From: Blattamonas nauphoetae | Lineage: Eukaryota; Preaxostyla; Oxymonadida | DNA length: 64,000 nucleotides | Direction of reading: 5' to 3' | Assembly: GCA_033064195.1 (NCBI GenBank) | Contig: JARBJD010000002.1 | Location: 558,001-622,000, forward strand | Shown here: positions 1 to 10,976 of the stretch, piece by piece | Layout: each line of letters starts with the position of its first letter | Numbering within the stretch: the first letter of the stretch is position 1 | Position numbers and translations under genes: made by a program | Notes under the pieces: generated by a model | What the model was told of the DNA's origin: nothing | The model's database searches: none | What the model saw: only the letters and a program-made list of their open reading frames with translations

Positions 1-2378
1 TGAATGTGCCAACCAAACCATCAAAATCGTCACCTGTTTTCTCTCCGAATCAGCTCCCTCATCTTCCACCATCGTCAAGGACATCTTCATTGGAGGTCGC
101 AGAACTTGTTTATTCTGCACAATCTCCTCTTGGTACATCATCTCTAAGCCTCCAAGATCCGCCATCCACACAACCACAATTCCCGTACATTGTTCGCCCG
201 TATTCTACCCCGCGAACAGAAGGCGATCCTGAAGAACAGACACCCATGTCGACAAATTCTGCTCAAAACAAAAAATCTCGTTCGTCACCTGGAAAGACAA
301 CTCCACAGCCATTTGATGATGTCCAATCTCACGTCCGAACGCATTCATCGACCAACAAGCCACTCGCGGCATCAATGAGCATGCCCATCCTCTCTCCACA
401 TCAGCCTTCGTCGAGGGACGGGCGACAATCCTCGCCACACCTTCGAGAACGAACAAATACAACATCACCAACTCTTCACCCCCTCACGCCGACTCTCCTC
501 AAACAAGAACAAAAGAAACGACGCTCTTTAGTCGACGAATCAACTCCGAAACCAACTCCGCAAGCACCTTCTGTTCATACACCCGCTCTTCCTGTCACCC
601 ACCAGCCGAACTCTTCCACTCCATTGTCTAGTTCCATCTCACCGCCTTCCATGCCAAAAACAACTCCACTCGTCCCTCTCCCAGTGTCGACTGGAAGCGG
701 ACCTCAAACAACTGAAACATCGAACGATTCTCCAACCCACTCACAACCAAACGAGATCTGTCCTTCCTTCCATCTCCCTTCCAAAGCATCAGTCCTTCAC
801 GTCCCCTTCCGAGCATATCTTCACACGCGAACACATTATCCTCCTCCACCGCCTGACGAGGCTCTCATCCAACCGCTCAAGACACCGTTCTTCGACCATA
901 AGATTTCTCACCTGACGCTCCTTCAGTTCATCCTCCATTCTCTGCATCTCACGTCTGTCCTCCACTTCGTCCATACACGAAGCTCTGCATTTGGCTTCGA
1001 ACCGTCGACCGTCTGTCGCGAAATCCCATCATACTTTCTGACTAGCCACGAACGGAAACATCTGACGAGAACAGATGCAGACCACCCTGCTGCCAAAGAA
1101 AAGAAAAAAGTCGTTTCGGGAACTCCACTGCCGAGGCCACCGACTCCAAAACCTCCCAAGACCAAGGCTGAATTTGTCAGCCTCGTCAACGAACTCGTGG
1201 ACACACCTCTGCCTCTCACAAGCACGCCTCACGAATCCGATTGGGTCCCAATTACAGCCGCTGCACCATCAGCTCCGTTGGCGTCTTTTAAGCGAATTGT
1301 GAACTATCACGCTCCAACGAACGCGAGCATCGGACCTCCCTCAACACGCACGCGCGAAACACAAGAATTACATCACTTCTCTCCGACAATGTCGGTCTGG
1401 ACAACACGACTTGACTGTCTCGATGTTCCCTACTCAACGAGCTTCTATTATTTCATCCGGCTCGTCTTGACAGAAGAGGAGCTGGACACAAATCAGCTGG
1501 ACGTGTCTGACCCGAAAGGCGATCCGAATCTGGACGAGGACAGCGACACAGAGAAAGAAGAACAGACTGTCGATAACAGTTTCCCGTTCTTCGTTCCAGA
1601 AGTGAAGCGGTGTCTGCGAATTCAAGCGTCGTTCGATGTTGTGATTGTGAAGCCATTTGTTGTTCAGTCCATCTTTTCGAAACTCTCCACTCAACAGTCA
1701 GTCATCACGGACACTCGTCTTGTGAATGTCTTTGCTCGAATCGGAACACGGCGTGCCATCAGTCTGCGGTTGGACTGGAAAAAAATCGCCAGTGACCTTT
1801 CCACACGCGAGGACGTTGATCGGGTGTTTGATTTGGGCCAACAATCTGTGTTCTCCAACGTAAGCGCAACGGCCACAAGTGGACAGGAGGTTCATGAGGG
1901 AGAATCTCACGAGAAGAGTCAACAGAGACCAGAAGCATCTTCAAACCAACAGCTTCCCGCCTATCCGACACAGAAACATGACACGAAGGACAAACGCGAT
2001 ATCGCGCTAAAAGATCGTGTCAAAGGATTTGTAGGGCAAGGAGTCACTCGAACCCAGCAGACGCTTCAATCCATCTCGTTTGAGGACGGGTTCTGGAAAG
2101 TCGGGGAAATCCTTATCCTTCTGCTTGTGTTGCTTGTACTCATCAAAATGATCAGCGCACTCACGTTTATCACCACCTCCACCCAGCAACAGATCCAGAT
2201 CCAACAGGAACTCGTCATGATCTTACACCAGTTGGGACACCAAAATCACCCTCTCCCCCAAGCAGAACATCAACCTCCTGATATCCCTTTGCCTCAGAAT
2301 CATGATATTTCACCCGGGACACTGGAAAACAGCGATACCAGGCCACCACCAAATCGGCGTCGAAATTGGTTTTGGTGA
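1..2378 (+). CDS. VASt-like lipid-transfer/membrane protein, C-terminal part (5' end outside window)
   Basis: The reading frame is open from the first base, so the start lies upstream. The first ~450 visible residues are Ser/Pro/Thr-rich and low in complexity. A folded region follows (about residues 460-620) with a 'DVPYSTSFYYF' stretch and later 'RIQASFDVVIVKP', resembling the VASt/StART-like domain of GRAM-VASt (Lam/GRAMD1/Aster) proteins, which move sterols at membrane contact sites. A single hydrophobic helix near residues 695-720 (LILLLVLLVLIKMISALTF) would anchor the protein, followed by a polar tail rich in Gln and Pro. A GRAM domain, if present, would lie upstream of the window. Family assignment is by pattern only; another tail-anchored protein with a similar fold is possible. 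The stop is TGA. Confidence 0.55.
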   Translation, partial: NVPTKPSKSSPVFSPNQLPHLPPSSRTSSLEVAELVYSAQSPLGTSSLSLQDPPSTQPQFPYIVRPYSTPRTEGDPEEQTPMSTNSAQNKKSRSSPGKTTPQPFDDVQSHVRTHSSTNKPLAASMSMPILSPHQPSSRDGRQSSPHLRERTNTTSPTLHPLTPTLLKQEQKKRRSLVDESTPKPTPQAPSVHTPALPVTHQPNSSTPLSSSISPPSMPKTTPLVPLPVSTGSGPQTTETSNDSPTHSQPNEICPSFHLPSKASVLHVPFRAYLHTRTHYPPPPPDEALIQPLKTPFFDHKISHLTLLQFILHSLHLTSVLHFVHTRSSAFGFEPSTVCREIPSYFLTSHERKHLTRTDADHPAAKEKKKVVSGTPLPRPPTPKPPKTKAEFVSLVNELVDTPLPLTSTPHESDWVPITAAAPSAPLASFKRIVNYHAPTNASIGPPSTRTRETQELHHFSPTMSVWTTRLDCLDVPYSTSFYYFIRLVLTEEELDTNQLDVSDPKGDPNLDEDSDTEKEEQTVDNSFPFFVPEVKRCLRIQASFDVVIVKPFVVQSIFSKLSTQQSVITDTRLVNVFARIGTRRAISLRLDWKKIASDLSTREDVDRVFDLGQQSVFSNVSATATSGQEVHEGESHEKSQQRPEASSNQQLPAYPTQKHDTKDKRDIALKDRVKGFVGQGVTRTQQTLQSISFEDGFWKVGEILILLLVLLVLIKMISALTFITTSTQQQIQIQQELVMILHQLGHQNHPLPQAEHQPPDIPLPQNHDISPGTLENSDTRPPPNRRRNWFW

Positions 2379-2507
2379 TAATGTAAAAGCAAGCACTTTT
2401 TCGCTTTATTTTTGTTACATATTTTATTTTACAGTATATTTTATTTCGTTTTATTTCGGAGTCACTTTTTCTTCCGTCCCTATTTGTTAAAGTGAGGGCT
2501 GATCCCC

Positions 2508-3101
2508 ATGATTGTCCTTCTCATCACAAGTCTTCTGGACGCCTATCTGATTCCTGTCAAGGAAGGGTCCCAATTCTGTTTTTCTGACGATTACGCTTCT
2601 GGTGTAACCGTCAACCTGGAGTACAAGTTCGAAGTCCATCAAAACGAAACTGTGCGTTCACCAATCAATCCTACCGTGACTGTTCGTGATGCATTCAACA
2701 AGGAACTTGCTCGTGAAACAAAAGGATCATCGGGAACCGTACAGTTCACGACAGTGTCAGCTGGAGAACACAAATTGTGCATCGACACATTCAGTTCAAC
2801 ATCTCGTCGCCAACTGTACTTAACACTTAATGTCCGTTCTGGTCTGGAAAAGACTCAAGAAAAAATCTCACCAGAAGACTCACCTGAAAAATATCTCCGT
2901 CGTCTTGAAGGAAAATTGCGTATGATCCAAAACGAACAACAATACTATCTGGACCGTCATCAGGCCCTTGTCAAGACAGAGGAGAAGAACTCGCGTCGCA
3001 TTGTTTTCTATCACGTGATCCAAATTGGAGTTGTGGTATTGTTCGGCTATCTCCAACTTCAATTCTACCTCCGCTTCCTCAAGAAGAGAAAGATTATTTG
3101 A
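2508..3101 (+). CDS. p24/TMED (emp24/gp25L) family cargo receptor
   Basis: A 197-aa protein of usual p24 size, without introns. It has an N-terminal signal peptide (MIVLLITSLLDA), then a GOLD domain (about residues 15-110) with the two expected cysteines (in QFCFSDD and HKLCIDTF). A coiled-coil segment follows (about 115-160), then one membrane span (about 165-187) and a short cytosolic tail ending KKRKII, which carries lysines at -3 and -5 and so fits a COPI retrieval signal. p24 proteins cycle between ER and Golgi in COPI/COPII vesicles and help select cargo such as GPI-anchored proteins. The ATG follows the upstream stop by about 130 bp on the same strand. Family identity is secure; the subfamily (alpha to delta) is not resolved. 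Confidence 0.88.
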   Translation: MIVLLITSLLDAYLIPVKEGSQFCFSDDYASGVTVNLEYKFEVHQNETVRSPINPTVTVRDAFNKELARETKGSSGTVQFTTVSAGEHKLCIDTFSSTSRRQLYLTLNVRSGLEKTQEKISPEDSPEKYLRRLEGKLRMIQNEQQYYLDRHQALVKTEEKNSRRIVFYHVIQIGVVVLFGYLQLQFYLRFLKKRKII

Positions 3102-3260
3102 ACTCATTTCACCGCTTGCTTTCGTCTCATCATTTCAACTTTTGTAATCTTTCCCTTCATTTGAAGCACGATGTGTCATGACACTCCATCGACAGCAATT
3201 ACATTCCCTCTGCGTATTGCAGGATTAATTATCTTCCATGATACTTCTTGAACATGAAGA

Positions 3261-6200
3261 ATGGAGAACTGTTTGATATTGACAAGGAACACACACTCAG
3301 ATGACTGGCCCATTTGCACTGTGGCTGAATGCAACAAGACAATAGTAGGAGAGTAATTCTGGCATGAAATACATTTATTTTCTTCAATTCGAGAATACTG
3401 AATGTTCTCACTGTTCGCGAGCATGGAAAATCCCTATACGAACAGGATCTGTCGTCATCTTTATTCAACATATCTCTCCACTTACTGCGGCATATCACAC
3501 CCAAGAAGCCAGATATTTCTTTGAAAATCTTCCTCAAAACCAAATTGTTGACATTCTTTTCTCCACAAAAAATTGTTTGCAGTTGCATCATCCTCACCTC
3601 TGCATTTAGCATTTCCCTCTACTACGTCTTTTGGAAATCGTTATTTGACACGTCTGTTTGGTACCCTGACCTATATTTCGCAACTTCATCATACATCAAT
3701 GCATTTCTTGGCAAATGACGAACAGTACAATGGTATGGTTTTTTCATCATCGTCCCAAAACTCTTGTCGCATCTTCATTCTACGTTTAGATCAAAATATG
3801 TGGACATGGGCTTCATTAGTTGATGGATTTGTCTGGAACTATTTGAACACAGACCCAGTATGTTGTTTCTCAAAAGGATTCTTTTCAGGATGATTGTCCG
3901 ATTAGCTATTATAAAAACAGAACAGATTCCATTGTTTCGTCACTTCTGTTCAATTTTTGCATGATTACGGGATTATCTTCCCCTTCACCTCTTGATACCA
4001 CGGAGATGGAGATCATCTCCACTTTTTCTGACTTTCTCGCTGACTCATACAACAGAGAGCTCTTTACTGTCATTGCAAGGGGAATATCATCCACTAATAT
4101 ATTCGTGGATGAGTTGTGGAGAGGCACAGTCAATGGAAACGGAATGATTGATATCTCGACACTCTCAGAGATCTGGTCCATGCTGCCTCATTCACTCAGC
4201 ACTCTCATCAACTGTCTGCATTTTTCGCGAAATTTCTCATGTCCCTCTCTCTCCAGTTGACTTAAATCAGGACGATACAATTATACTCCAAGAAGAACTG
4301 AATCCGCTCTTTCTCTCTCATCTAGCCATGAATCATCTCTTCTGCCTTGTCCCTCTTCGGTTTGCTCCATATTTACTTTCATTGTTCACAGTAAAAATGA
4401 CATTGATCCTTTCGGTACTGATCTCTTCAGGTGCCTGGAACTCGAATCATGTTCGATTCGGTCGTTCACAGCACGTTTCGGGAAAGAAGAATGTCCTCTG
4501 GATCAACCAAAGATTCGTGATGGATTATTTCTCGTTCATGTTCCACCTGCTCCATTCCCGCTCCTTGTCCAGCCCATCATCCCACCAACCCTCCTCACCA
4601 ATCCGTTGTATTCCATCCCACCGGGTCAGCCACTCGCCACTCCTCACAATCCCACTCCGTCTCCTTCGCAAGGAAGTCAGTCTCCATCTTTGAACGTTCC
4701 ACCCACTTTTGGTGAGTCTCCAGTCTTTGCTCTGACTTCGCATCCGAAGGTGGTCGGGGAAGTCCCCCAAGGACCCATGGCAGAAGAACCCCCTCCAACC
4801 GAAATGGAACTGAAGATTCATCTCCCAACGGCTACTCCTCCTCATCATTCATTTCCCATGTTCGCTTCACCATCTCCTCTGATTGCATCCTCGCCGTATC
4901 TGTTTTCGCCATCTCTCCACTCGGAGTATGATGAAAGTGATGGCTCACTCGCATCGTTTCCACAGACGTTTTCGCCTTCTCTAAACACCCCGATATCTCC
5001 ATCAACTCTACCTTCTCTCTTTCATTCGCCAACCTCATCTCGTTCCTTTCCGTGCCTTGGTGCGTTTCGTGCATTATGTCATCGAACTCCCAATCTTCAA
5101 TCAGTCACCATCCCGAATCAAGGGGTTTGCTCAATCCCACATTCATTCACTCTCTTTTCCCACGTTCCCCTGACATTTGGAGTGAAGCAAAGGATGTGGA
5201 AATTGACACGAGATGAGAGAATGAAAAGTGGTGAAGCAACACGAGACAGTAACAAAGCGATCAGTCGGAACAACGAAGAGTTACAGGGTGAGTGGATTGT
5301 TGGGAGGACCACGAAAGAAACTGGAATTCCGTCTTTCCACAGCGAACTTGTCGGATTGTTGGGAGTTGAGATAAAGGAATGGATGAGAGAAGATGACTTG
5401 TCACCAGAGAATGCTTCACAAACAGTCGAAGACCAGCAAATTGATCTCTTTGACATCCCTTCTCTGGACAACAAAGAAGATGATCCTACCACATATCAAG
5501 TGCCACGTGACCCAGCCATCAAGAAGCAGAAACGGTCTGAACCAACTCTCCGCTCAAGTCTTCTTTCCAACCCCTCCGCGATCTCTGTGTCAGATGTTCA
5601 AAACTCGACAACGGATGACGGTTCCGATTCTCATATCGCAACATTCCTAAACAGCTTCGACAATGACAACAACAATCCTGCGAACAGTCTCAGCCAATCG
5701 CGTGTGAAGATCATCGACGACAGTGTCTTTGACATCGACGAGGATTTTGCGGAAAATAAATCTGTGAGCACAATCCTGACTGTGTTAAGGATTTTGCACG
5801 AGGAGATTGATGAAAGATTGGCGTCAATCCCTCCACAAGATCCAGGTGAAGCTCTGACACATCCTCTCGATTCACCCAGTTCAGGGGAGGTTCTCTCTGG
5901 AAGTGGAAACCTCGTGATGACTCGACCCCAGAGGCCTCCAGCTATCCTCCGAGATGAATGGGACGATGAAGATGAATGGATGGAAGAAGAGCAAGATGAC
6001 TGTGACCAACTCACATACGAAAATAGCCTTTACCAAATCATTGACGATATCCTCCACCAAGCCGAGGCCAAATCTGCTGCCCAAATCACTTTGTTCAGTC
6101 GAAAAGCTCAACAAATTGGGATTGGGCAAGTACTGTCGACCCCAACGAACTCACCGTCGCTTGGAGTTGTTGATTTGGATGATGAGAGTGATGAGGCTCC

Positions 6201-8631
6201 TTTCTCATTACTTCAAATGTCAGTCCCATCAATCACAAAAGCGATCGAATCGTCATCTCCATTCTCGCTTCGTCCATTTCTGAGCACTCTACAGCGACTC
6301 ACACTTCCATCTCTCCAGAAAAGTGAAGGGCCCAAGCTTGAAAAGTCTCTCATCCCGACAGCGTCTGTTGATGAATCGAATCCACCCGTGTCGGAGGACA
6401 GTTCAAACAACACAACATTCATCACCATCAACGTGGATGGGTTTCGATATTACGATTATGCCGTCTCCGACTTCCGTTTTGATCGGATATCGACTTCCAA
6501 TCAGGTCAAAAGATCCGACTTTCCTCGACTCAACCATCAAGAAGAATGGGAGGGAAGAGAGCTCGCCCTCATCCCGAAACGCTCAAAGCTATCTTTCAAA
6601 AGTGAGAATCATAGGTCTCAGTGGTCATTATTTGAAGAATCTGGGAAAGATCACTCTGCAATTTCTCCCGACCAAATTCAATCGAAAGATAGTGGATCTG
6701 CACAAACCAAAAAAATTGTTGCGGACAATACCGAGCTGCGTCCGCAAGCAGTTCGTCCCACCCCAAAACACTCCATGCTTCGATTCCTTCCCGTTGTGAC
6801 AAAAACGGCCAATAATACACCGAAAGGACCAACTCGGTTTTTGTCTGACGCACGCCTTTCACTGTCTCCGATTCATCAGGACAGGGTTTCTTTCCCATCG
6901 TCTCCTCGTCTTTCGCCATTTTTGAGACAGCTTACCCCGCCGACTCAGTCAATGTTCTCAGTCGCCAATCTTCATCAGTTCTCGACGAACGCTCAGATCT
7001 CGTTCGTTCAGACCTCAACACCTGGAATTCTGAGTGCCAGAGTGCTCAGAGAAGCCAATAAATTGCTGAGTTCGACAGAACGTATCAATGAAAAAACACG
7101 ATCGCGATGGAATCGAGACAACGTGCGTTCTTCTCAAGTGGCAATGGACGAGTTAATCGTCTCCACGCGAACTCTGCTTGATGAATGGAATTGGATCTTT
7201 CAGAAGCTCAATGCCATGAAGAACGGTGTCATCATCGTTGATGATGAGAAGGAACCCATCGAGAAACCTCAGGAACCTCGCCCGGCGTTCTTTTCTCCAA
7301 CACAACCTCACACTCATCACGTTGTTCAACCGCGGATATTTGTTCCTCCTAATCTCTCGACCCAACCCGTCTTAAATGCAGTTGCAACACCAGTCCTAGC
7401 AACATCCAGATCGTCACCGACAAACCATCCCAACTCATCTGCATACTCCCAGCATCAGCAACTCACTCAAACAGTTGTTCAATCATTGTCACATCCATCG
7501 TCAAACGTGCTGTCGTCGTTCACATATCTCCCACAAACACGCACTTCAACGCCGAATCCTCTCTTTTCGTCCATCCCGCATCGAATATCCCCTCAGAGAA
7601 CGTTTAGTGGACGATTTCAACCGCGGGCACGCCAAATCGATCAGACATTAACTTCATCGGCCTCCACGCAGAGTCTGCTTGGGATGAGGATGGGAGATTC
7701 TCGCCATCAGCTGAGTGGGAAAAAGCGGACAACTACTGCAGGAGGCGAAAGAAGCGAGCAGGATGACCAAGAAGCTCGAAAATCAGTCCAGGACATCCTC
7801 TCTGATAGACGGAAGGAACTGCAACGAGAGGGAAGGCTGCAGCAATCGGGAAATACTGCTCGAGTTGAGAAAGAAGACCAAGTTGATGATGCTGAGAAGA
7901 CCAAGGAGAATCTTGCGATGGTCGACGTCATAACGTCAATGCTCGACGAATGGCAAATCATTCAGAAATCAGAGAAGAAAGAGTCTCTCCGCAAAAAGGA
8001 ACGAGATGAGCCATCACAGTCATGCGATGTCTTCGCGAGAAGATCTGAAATACTGCAAGAAGTCAGAGACACTCTGTATCAGATCGAGGCTGACGAATCG
8101 AACAGACCCCCCAGAGACAGGACAAGCGCACTTCGAAATTCTGAATGGGAATGGACAACTATTCTCAAACCTGTTCAGCTCGGTTCTCTCCCCTGGCTAG
8201 TCAATAAACCAGTTGAAGTTAAGAAAGGTATCCCATTCTCATTCTTCTCACTTTCAAGACTCTGGTAAAGTTGAGACTGACGTGGAAGAAAGCGAGAAGG
8301 AGGATCAAAAGGCTATCCTTGATCGAAATCGACGGGTTTTCTTTCTTTATCCATAATATGATTCTCTGTAGACTCTCTCCCAGATCTGCTTGAAACAACT
8401 GGAAACAGTGATGTCCAAACAACATCAGCACTTCAAGGAATGTTATGCAAAATTGTTTAAAATCACACGGCAGCTGATCATCGTATGATTTAGCCCTTTC
8501 GTGTGATGTTTTTCCGTTTCTATTAGAATATGGATACAGTTTTAATCGATCCTGAGGCCACAACAACCATAGTCAGCAAACAACTCGGGACAGTTTTGGA
8601 ACTCTACAATGATAATTCAGGAATTAACTGA
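3261..8631 (+). CDS. Large unrecognised protein (~1670 aa), ten exons, Ser/Pro-rich
   Basis: I do not recognise this gene. A phase-consistent model has nine short introns: 3345-3393, 3575-3609, 3733-3789, 3858-3888, 4214-4256, 4360-4391, 8228-8258, 8336-8371 and 8483-8526. The total coding length is exactly 1671 codons. The first ~400 residues look globular, with cysteines, tryptophans and motifs such as WTWASLVDGFVWNYL. The rest is mostly Ser/Pro/Thr-rich with acidic patches (DDEDEWMEEEQDD around 5960-6000), and charged helical, possibly coiled-coil, stretches appear near 7700-8100 and after 8372. The start ATG at 3261 is the first in frame after stops; the earliest splice sites are the weakest part of the model. 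The last three introns are supported because they join three otherwise stop-bounded helical segments. A scaffold or regulatory role is only a guess. Confidence 0.6.
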
Positions 8632-8713
8632 ATGATTTTCAAAGTGACTTTTGTTTTTTTAATACCAACAACATTGAGAATGAGTTGTATGAAAAGACTT
8701 CTGAGAAGGGCTA

Positions 8714-9980
8714 CAGTCGAAAAGGTAAAACTGCAAGGACGTAATATGAGAGAAATGATATTGACCTATGTTTTATTCTCTTCACAGTAGAGTTCTGTGG
8801 GGATAGTTTTGACGCCAATAACCAAACCAGCCTTGTTGGTCAGTTTGGAGGTGAAATGTCCAATTGGGGGATGGATCCGATCTCTGTCAAGAACACTCAT
8901 TGGAATTGTTCAATTTGGTTTTCAGCAACAATTTCGACAGAAAAACAGAGATAAACCAAATCATTGTGGAAATGGAGATGTATACAGAGAAAAGAGGGTA
9001 ATTTGAAAAGTGAGATGTCACGACGACTTCGTCGTTTCGAATCAATTGAAAATATGAGATTAAACAAATGTAAATTGGTCTCTTCATCACTTATTTCGTC
9101 ATGTGTTGTCTTCATTCCAGTGGAAGAGTGAAAGACAGTCGCTTGGGTTTTTGAATTGAAGTTCCGAACCCATGCCTGAGGGTTGAGCTTATACAGTCTG
9201 AGAAATCTCAGAAAACATCTGATTAAAACAGACATTAGAGCTGGAAGGTCAAACGGCCGAAGGGTCGAAATATCTGATCCTGTCCTTTCCTCTCAGAGAT
9301 TCCTTCCGTTTCGCACTGCGCGACACTCCAAATCTTGGTATTCAGCAGTGCGTCGGTGTTCGACAGAATGCTTCCAGAAATTTATCGAAGAATGCACAAT
9401 TTCGGCTGAGATGGGAAGAGTGTTGGAAACCATGGAACAATAACGCCGCGATATCATCGTATAGTCTGAAATAATGAAGGAAAATGGACGATACCCGATG
9501 AAATCATGGATTGTTTTCGTTCTTAACGTGGAATTGTATCTTGTTGCGATCTGTCAACATGAGTCGGTTTGTGTTCAGTTTAATTCCAACTCTCGTCGTT
9601 CGGAAGAACATTTCTGACAAATGATGAATATTGGGATAATCGTTCTAACAAAGCTGAACTGAAATCATATGCACACCGTTGAAGCGCTGAAAGGGAACTT
9701 CAGTCGAACATGACGGGAGCACTTGTTTGATGGTGGAAACAACGCTATATCTCATTAGAGTGTGCAAATTCTGCATGTTGCGAGAGATGAAGGCGTCTGG
9801 ACGCGATGAGAGGATGAGAAGAGGAAGATCAAACCATGAAGTTTCTTTTTCTCGACGCATCGTTGACGTCGTTTCTCAGCGTCTATTGTTTGAAAAGTTT
9901 AGATACATAAAAACCGTGAAATGGAGGAAATAGGAAAAACGGACGCTTCCGTCAGCCTTGCAGTTTTACCTTTTCGACTG
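8714..9980. mobile_element. 1267-bp DNA element with 28-bp terminal inverted repeats and TA flanks
   Basis: The left end CAGTCGAAAAGGTAAAACTG at 8714 recurs as its exact reverse complement at the right end (to 9980); identity continues through GCAAGG. TA sits immediately outside each end (8712-8713 and 9981-9982), the target-site duplication of Tc1/mariner-type elements. No transposase signature is visible on either strand; the open frames inside are short and unlike known families. It is probably a non-autonomous or decayed mariner-like element. It fills the whole gap between the large gene ending at 8631 and the methyltransferase start at 10029. Seen: the repeats and TA flanks. Inferred: the family. 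Confidence 0.8.
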
Positions 9981-10028
9981 TAGATCAATCCATCTTTAAA
10001 TTCATTCATTCGTCGAAACACACAAATC

Positions 10029-10850
10029 ATGGACACACGAGCTCGATACGGAGATCCAGAATTTTGGTGTGAAGTTGTGACATTTTTCTCATTCGTTTCT
10101 CACAATATCAGGGAAGCTTACTACACTGATAAAACCATCCCTTTCGATTGGTACATCACTTTTGACAGGTTCCAGGAATTATTTTTTGAACATTTTCCGT
10201 CCGGTGATGAGAATATTCTGGAATGTGGGTGTGGAACATCAGGTATGCTATCGTTTCTGACCTCAATGCAATGCTTATCTATCATCAGATCTAGCAATCA
10301 AACTCCGGGGATATGATTACCCAAATGTTAAATGTATTGATGTCAGCCAAAATGCTATCACAATAGCACAACAACAATGCATTGTCAACAGTCTTCATGT
10401 CGACAGTATTTTTCTTCTGTTTCTCGAATTCTCTGATGATTTTAGTTGAATGTTTTGATGCTCTCAATCTATCTCAAGAAGAGGGCGCTCAGTATGATGT
10501 TGTAATCGATAAAGGTCTCTTGGACTGCTTCTTCTGTGCTGACGACTCGTATCATAAAATACATCGTTATCTCACCGGTGTCTCTCAGTATGAATCTCAT
10601 TTTTTTATGTCTGTAGTGTGTTGAAACCTGGAGGAAAGTTTGTACTGATTACGTCCGGAGGCAAGCAAGACAGAAAGTGTTTTGTGTTAAAACCAGAATA
10701 GTGTGTTTTGACCATGACTATCATTTATTTAGTAAATGGGAACTTGATGCTGAGGAAACAATTGCATTACCTATTGTTCGTGAACGGGCACCGCTCTACC
10801 AACCTGGAATGAAATGTTGCCATCTTTTCATCATTCAGAAAAGTTCCTGA
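10029..10850 (+). CDS. Class I SAM methyltransferase, EEF1A-lysine-methyltransferase/METTL13-like
   Basis: Six exons join through introns at 10067-10111, 10243-10288, 10406-10445, 10588-10616 and 10677-10732 into 201 aa, a normal length for small enzymes of this type. The N-terminus reads YGDPEFWEAYYTD, followed by FDWY, the family's opening signature. Motif I is ILECGCGTS (SAM binding), the acidic motif II residue is in KCIDVS, and a later YDVVIDKGLLDC segment (motif IV region) is typical of METTL13/EFM-type lysine methyltransferases. HVLKPGGKFVLI matches the late strand motif. Enzymes of this family methylate lysines on translation elongation factor eEF1A; the substrate here is inferred. 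The start codon lies only 48 bp from the end of an inserted transposon-like element. It converges with NOC3. Confidence 0.82.
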
Positions 10851-10976
10851 AACGTCACTCTAATCCGATTGTTTATTCGTTTTAACATAATCAACATAGC
10901 TTTTAGTGTTAGTCATTTCGCGTCATTATTTTGGATGTCTTTCATTCGTTCATTCAGTGAAATGGATTTCCGTGGT

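Noticed and set aside
8897-9235. A 112-codon minus-strand frame inside the TIR element
   Set aside because: Considered as transposase, but no DDE/DDD or HTH pattern is visible and the rest of the element does not extend it.
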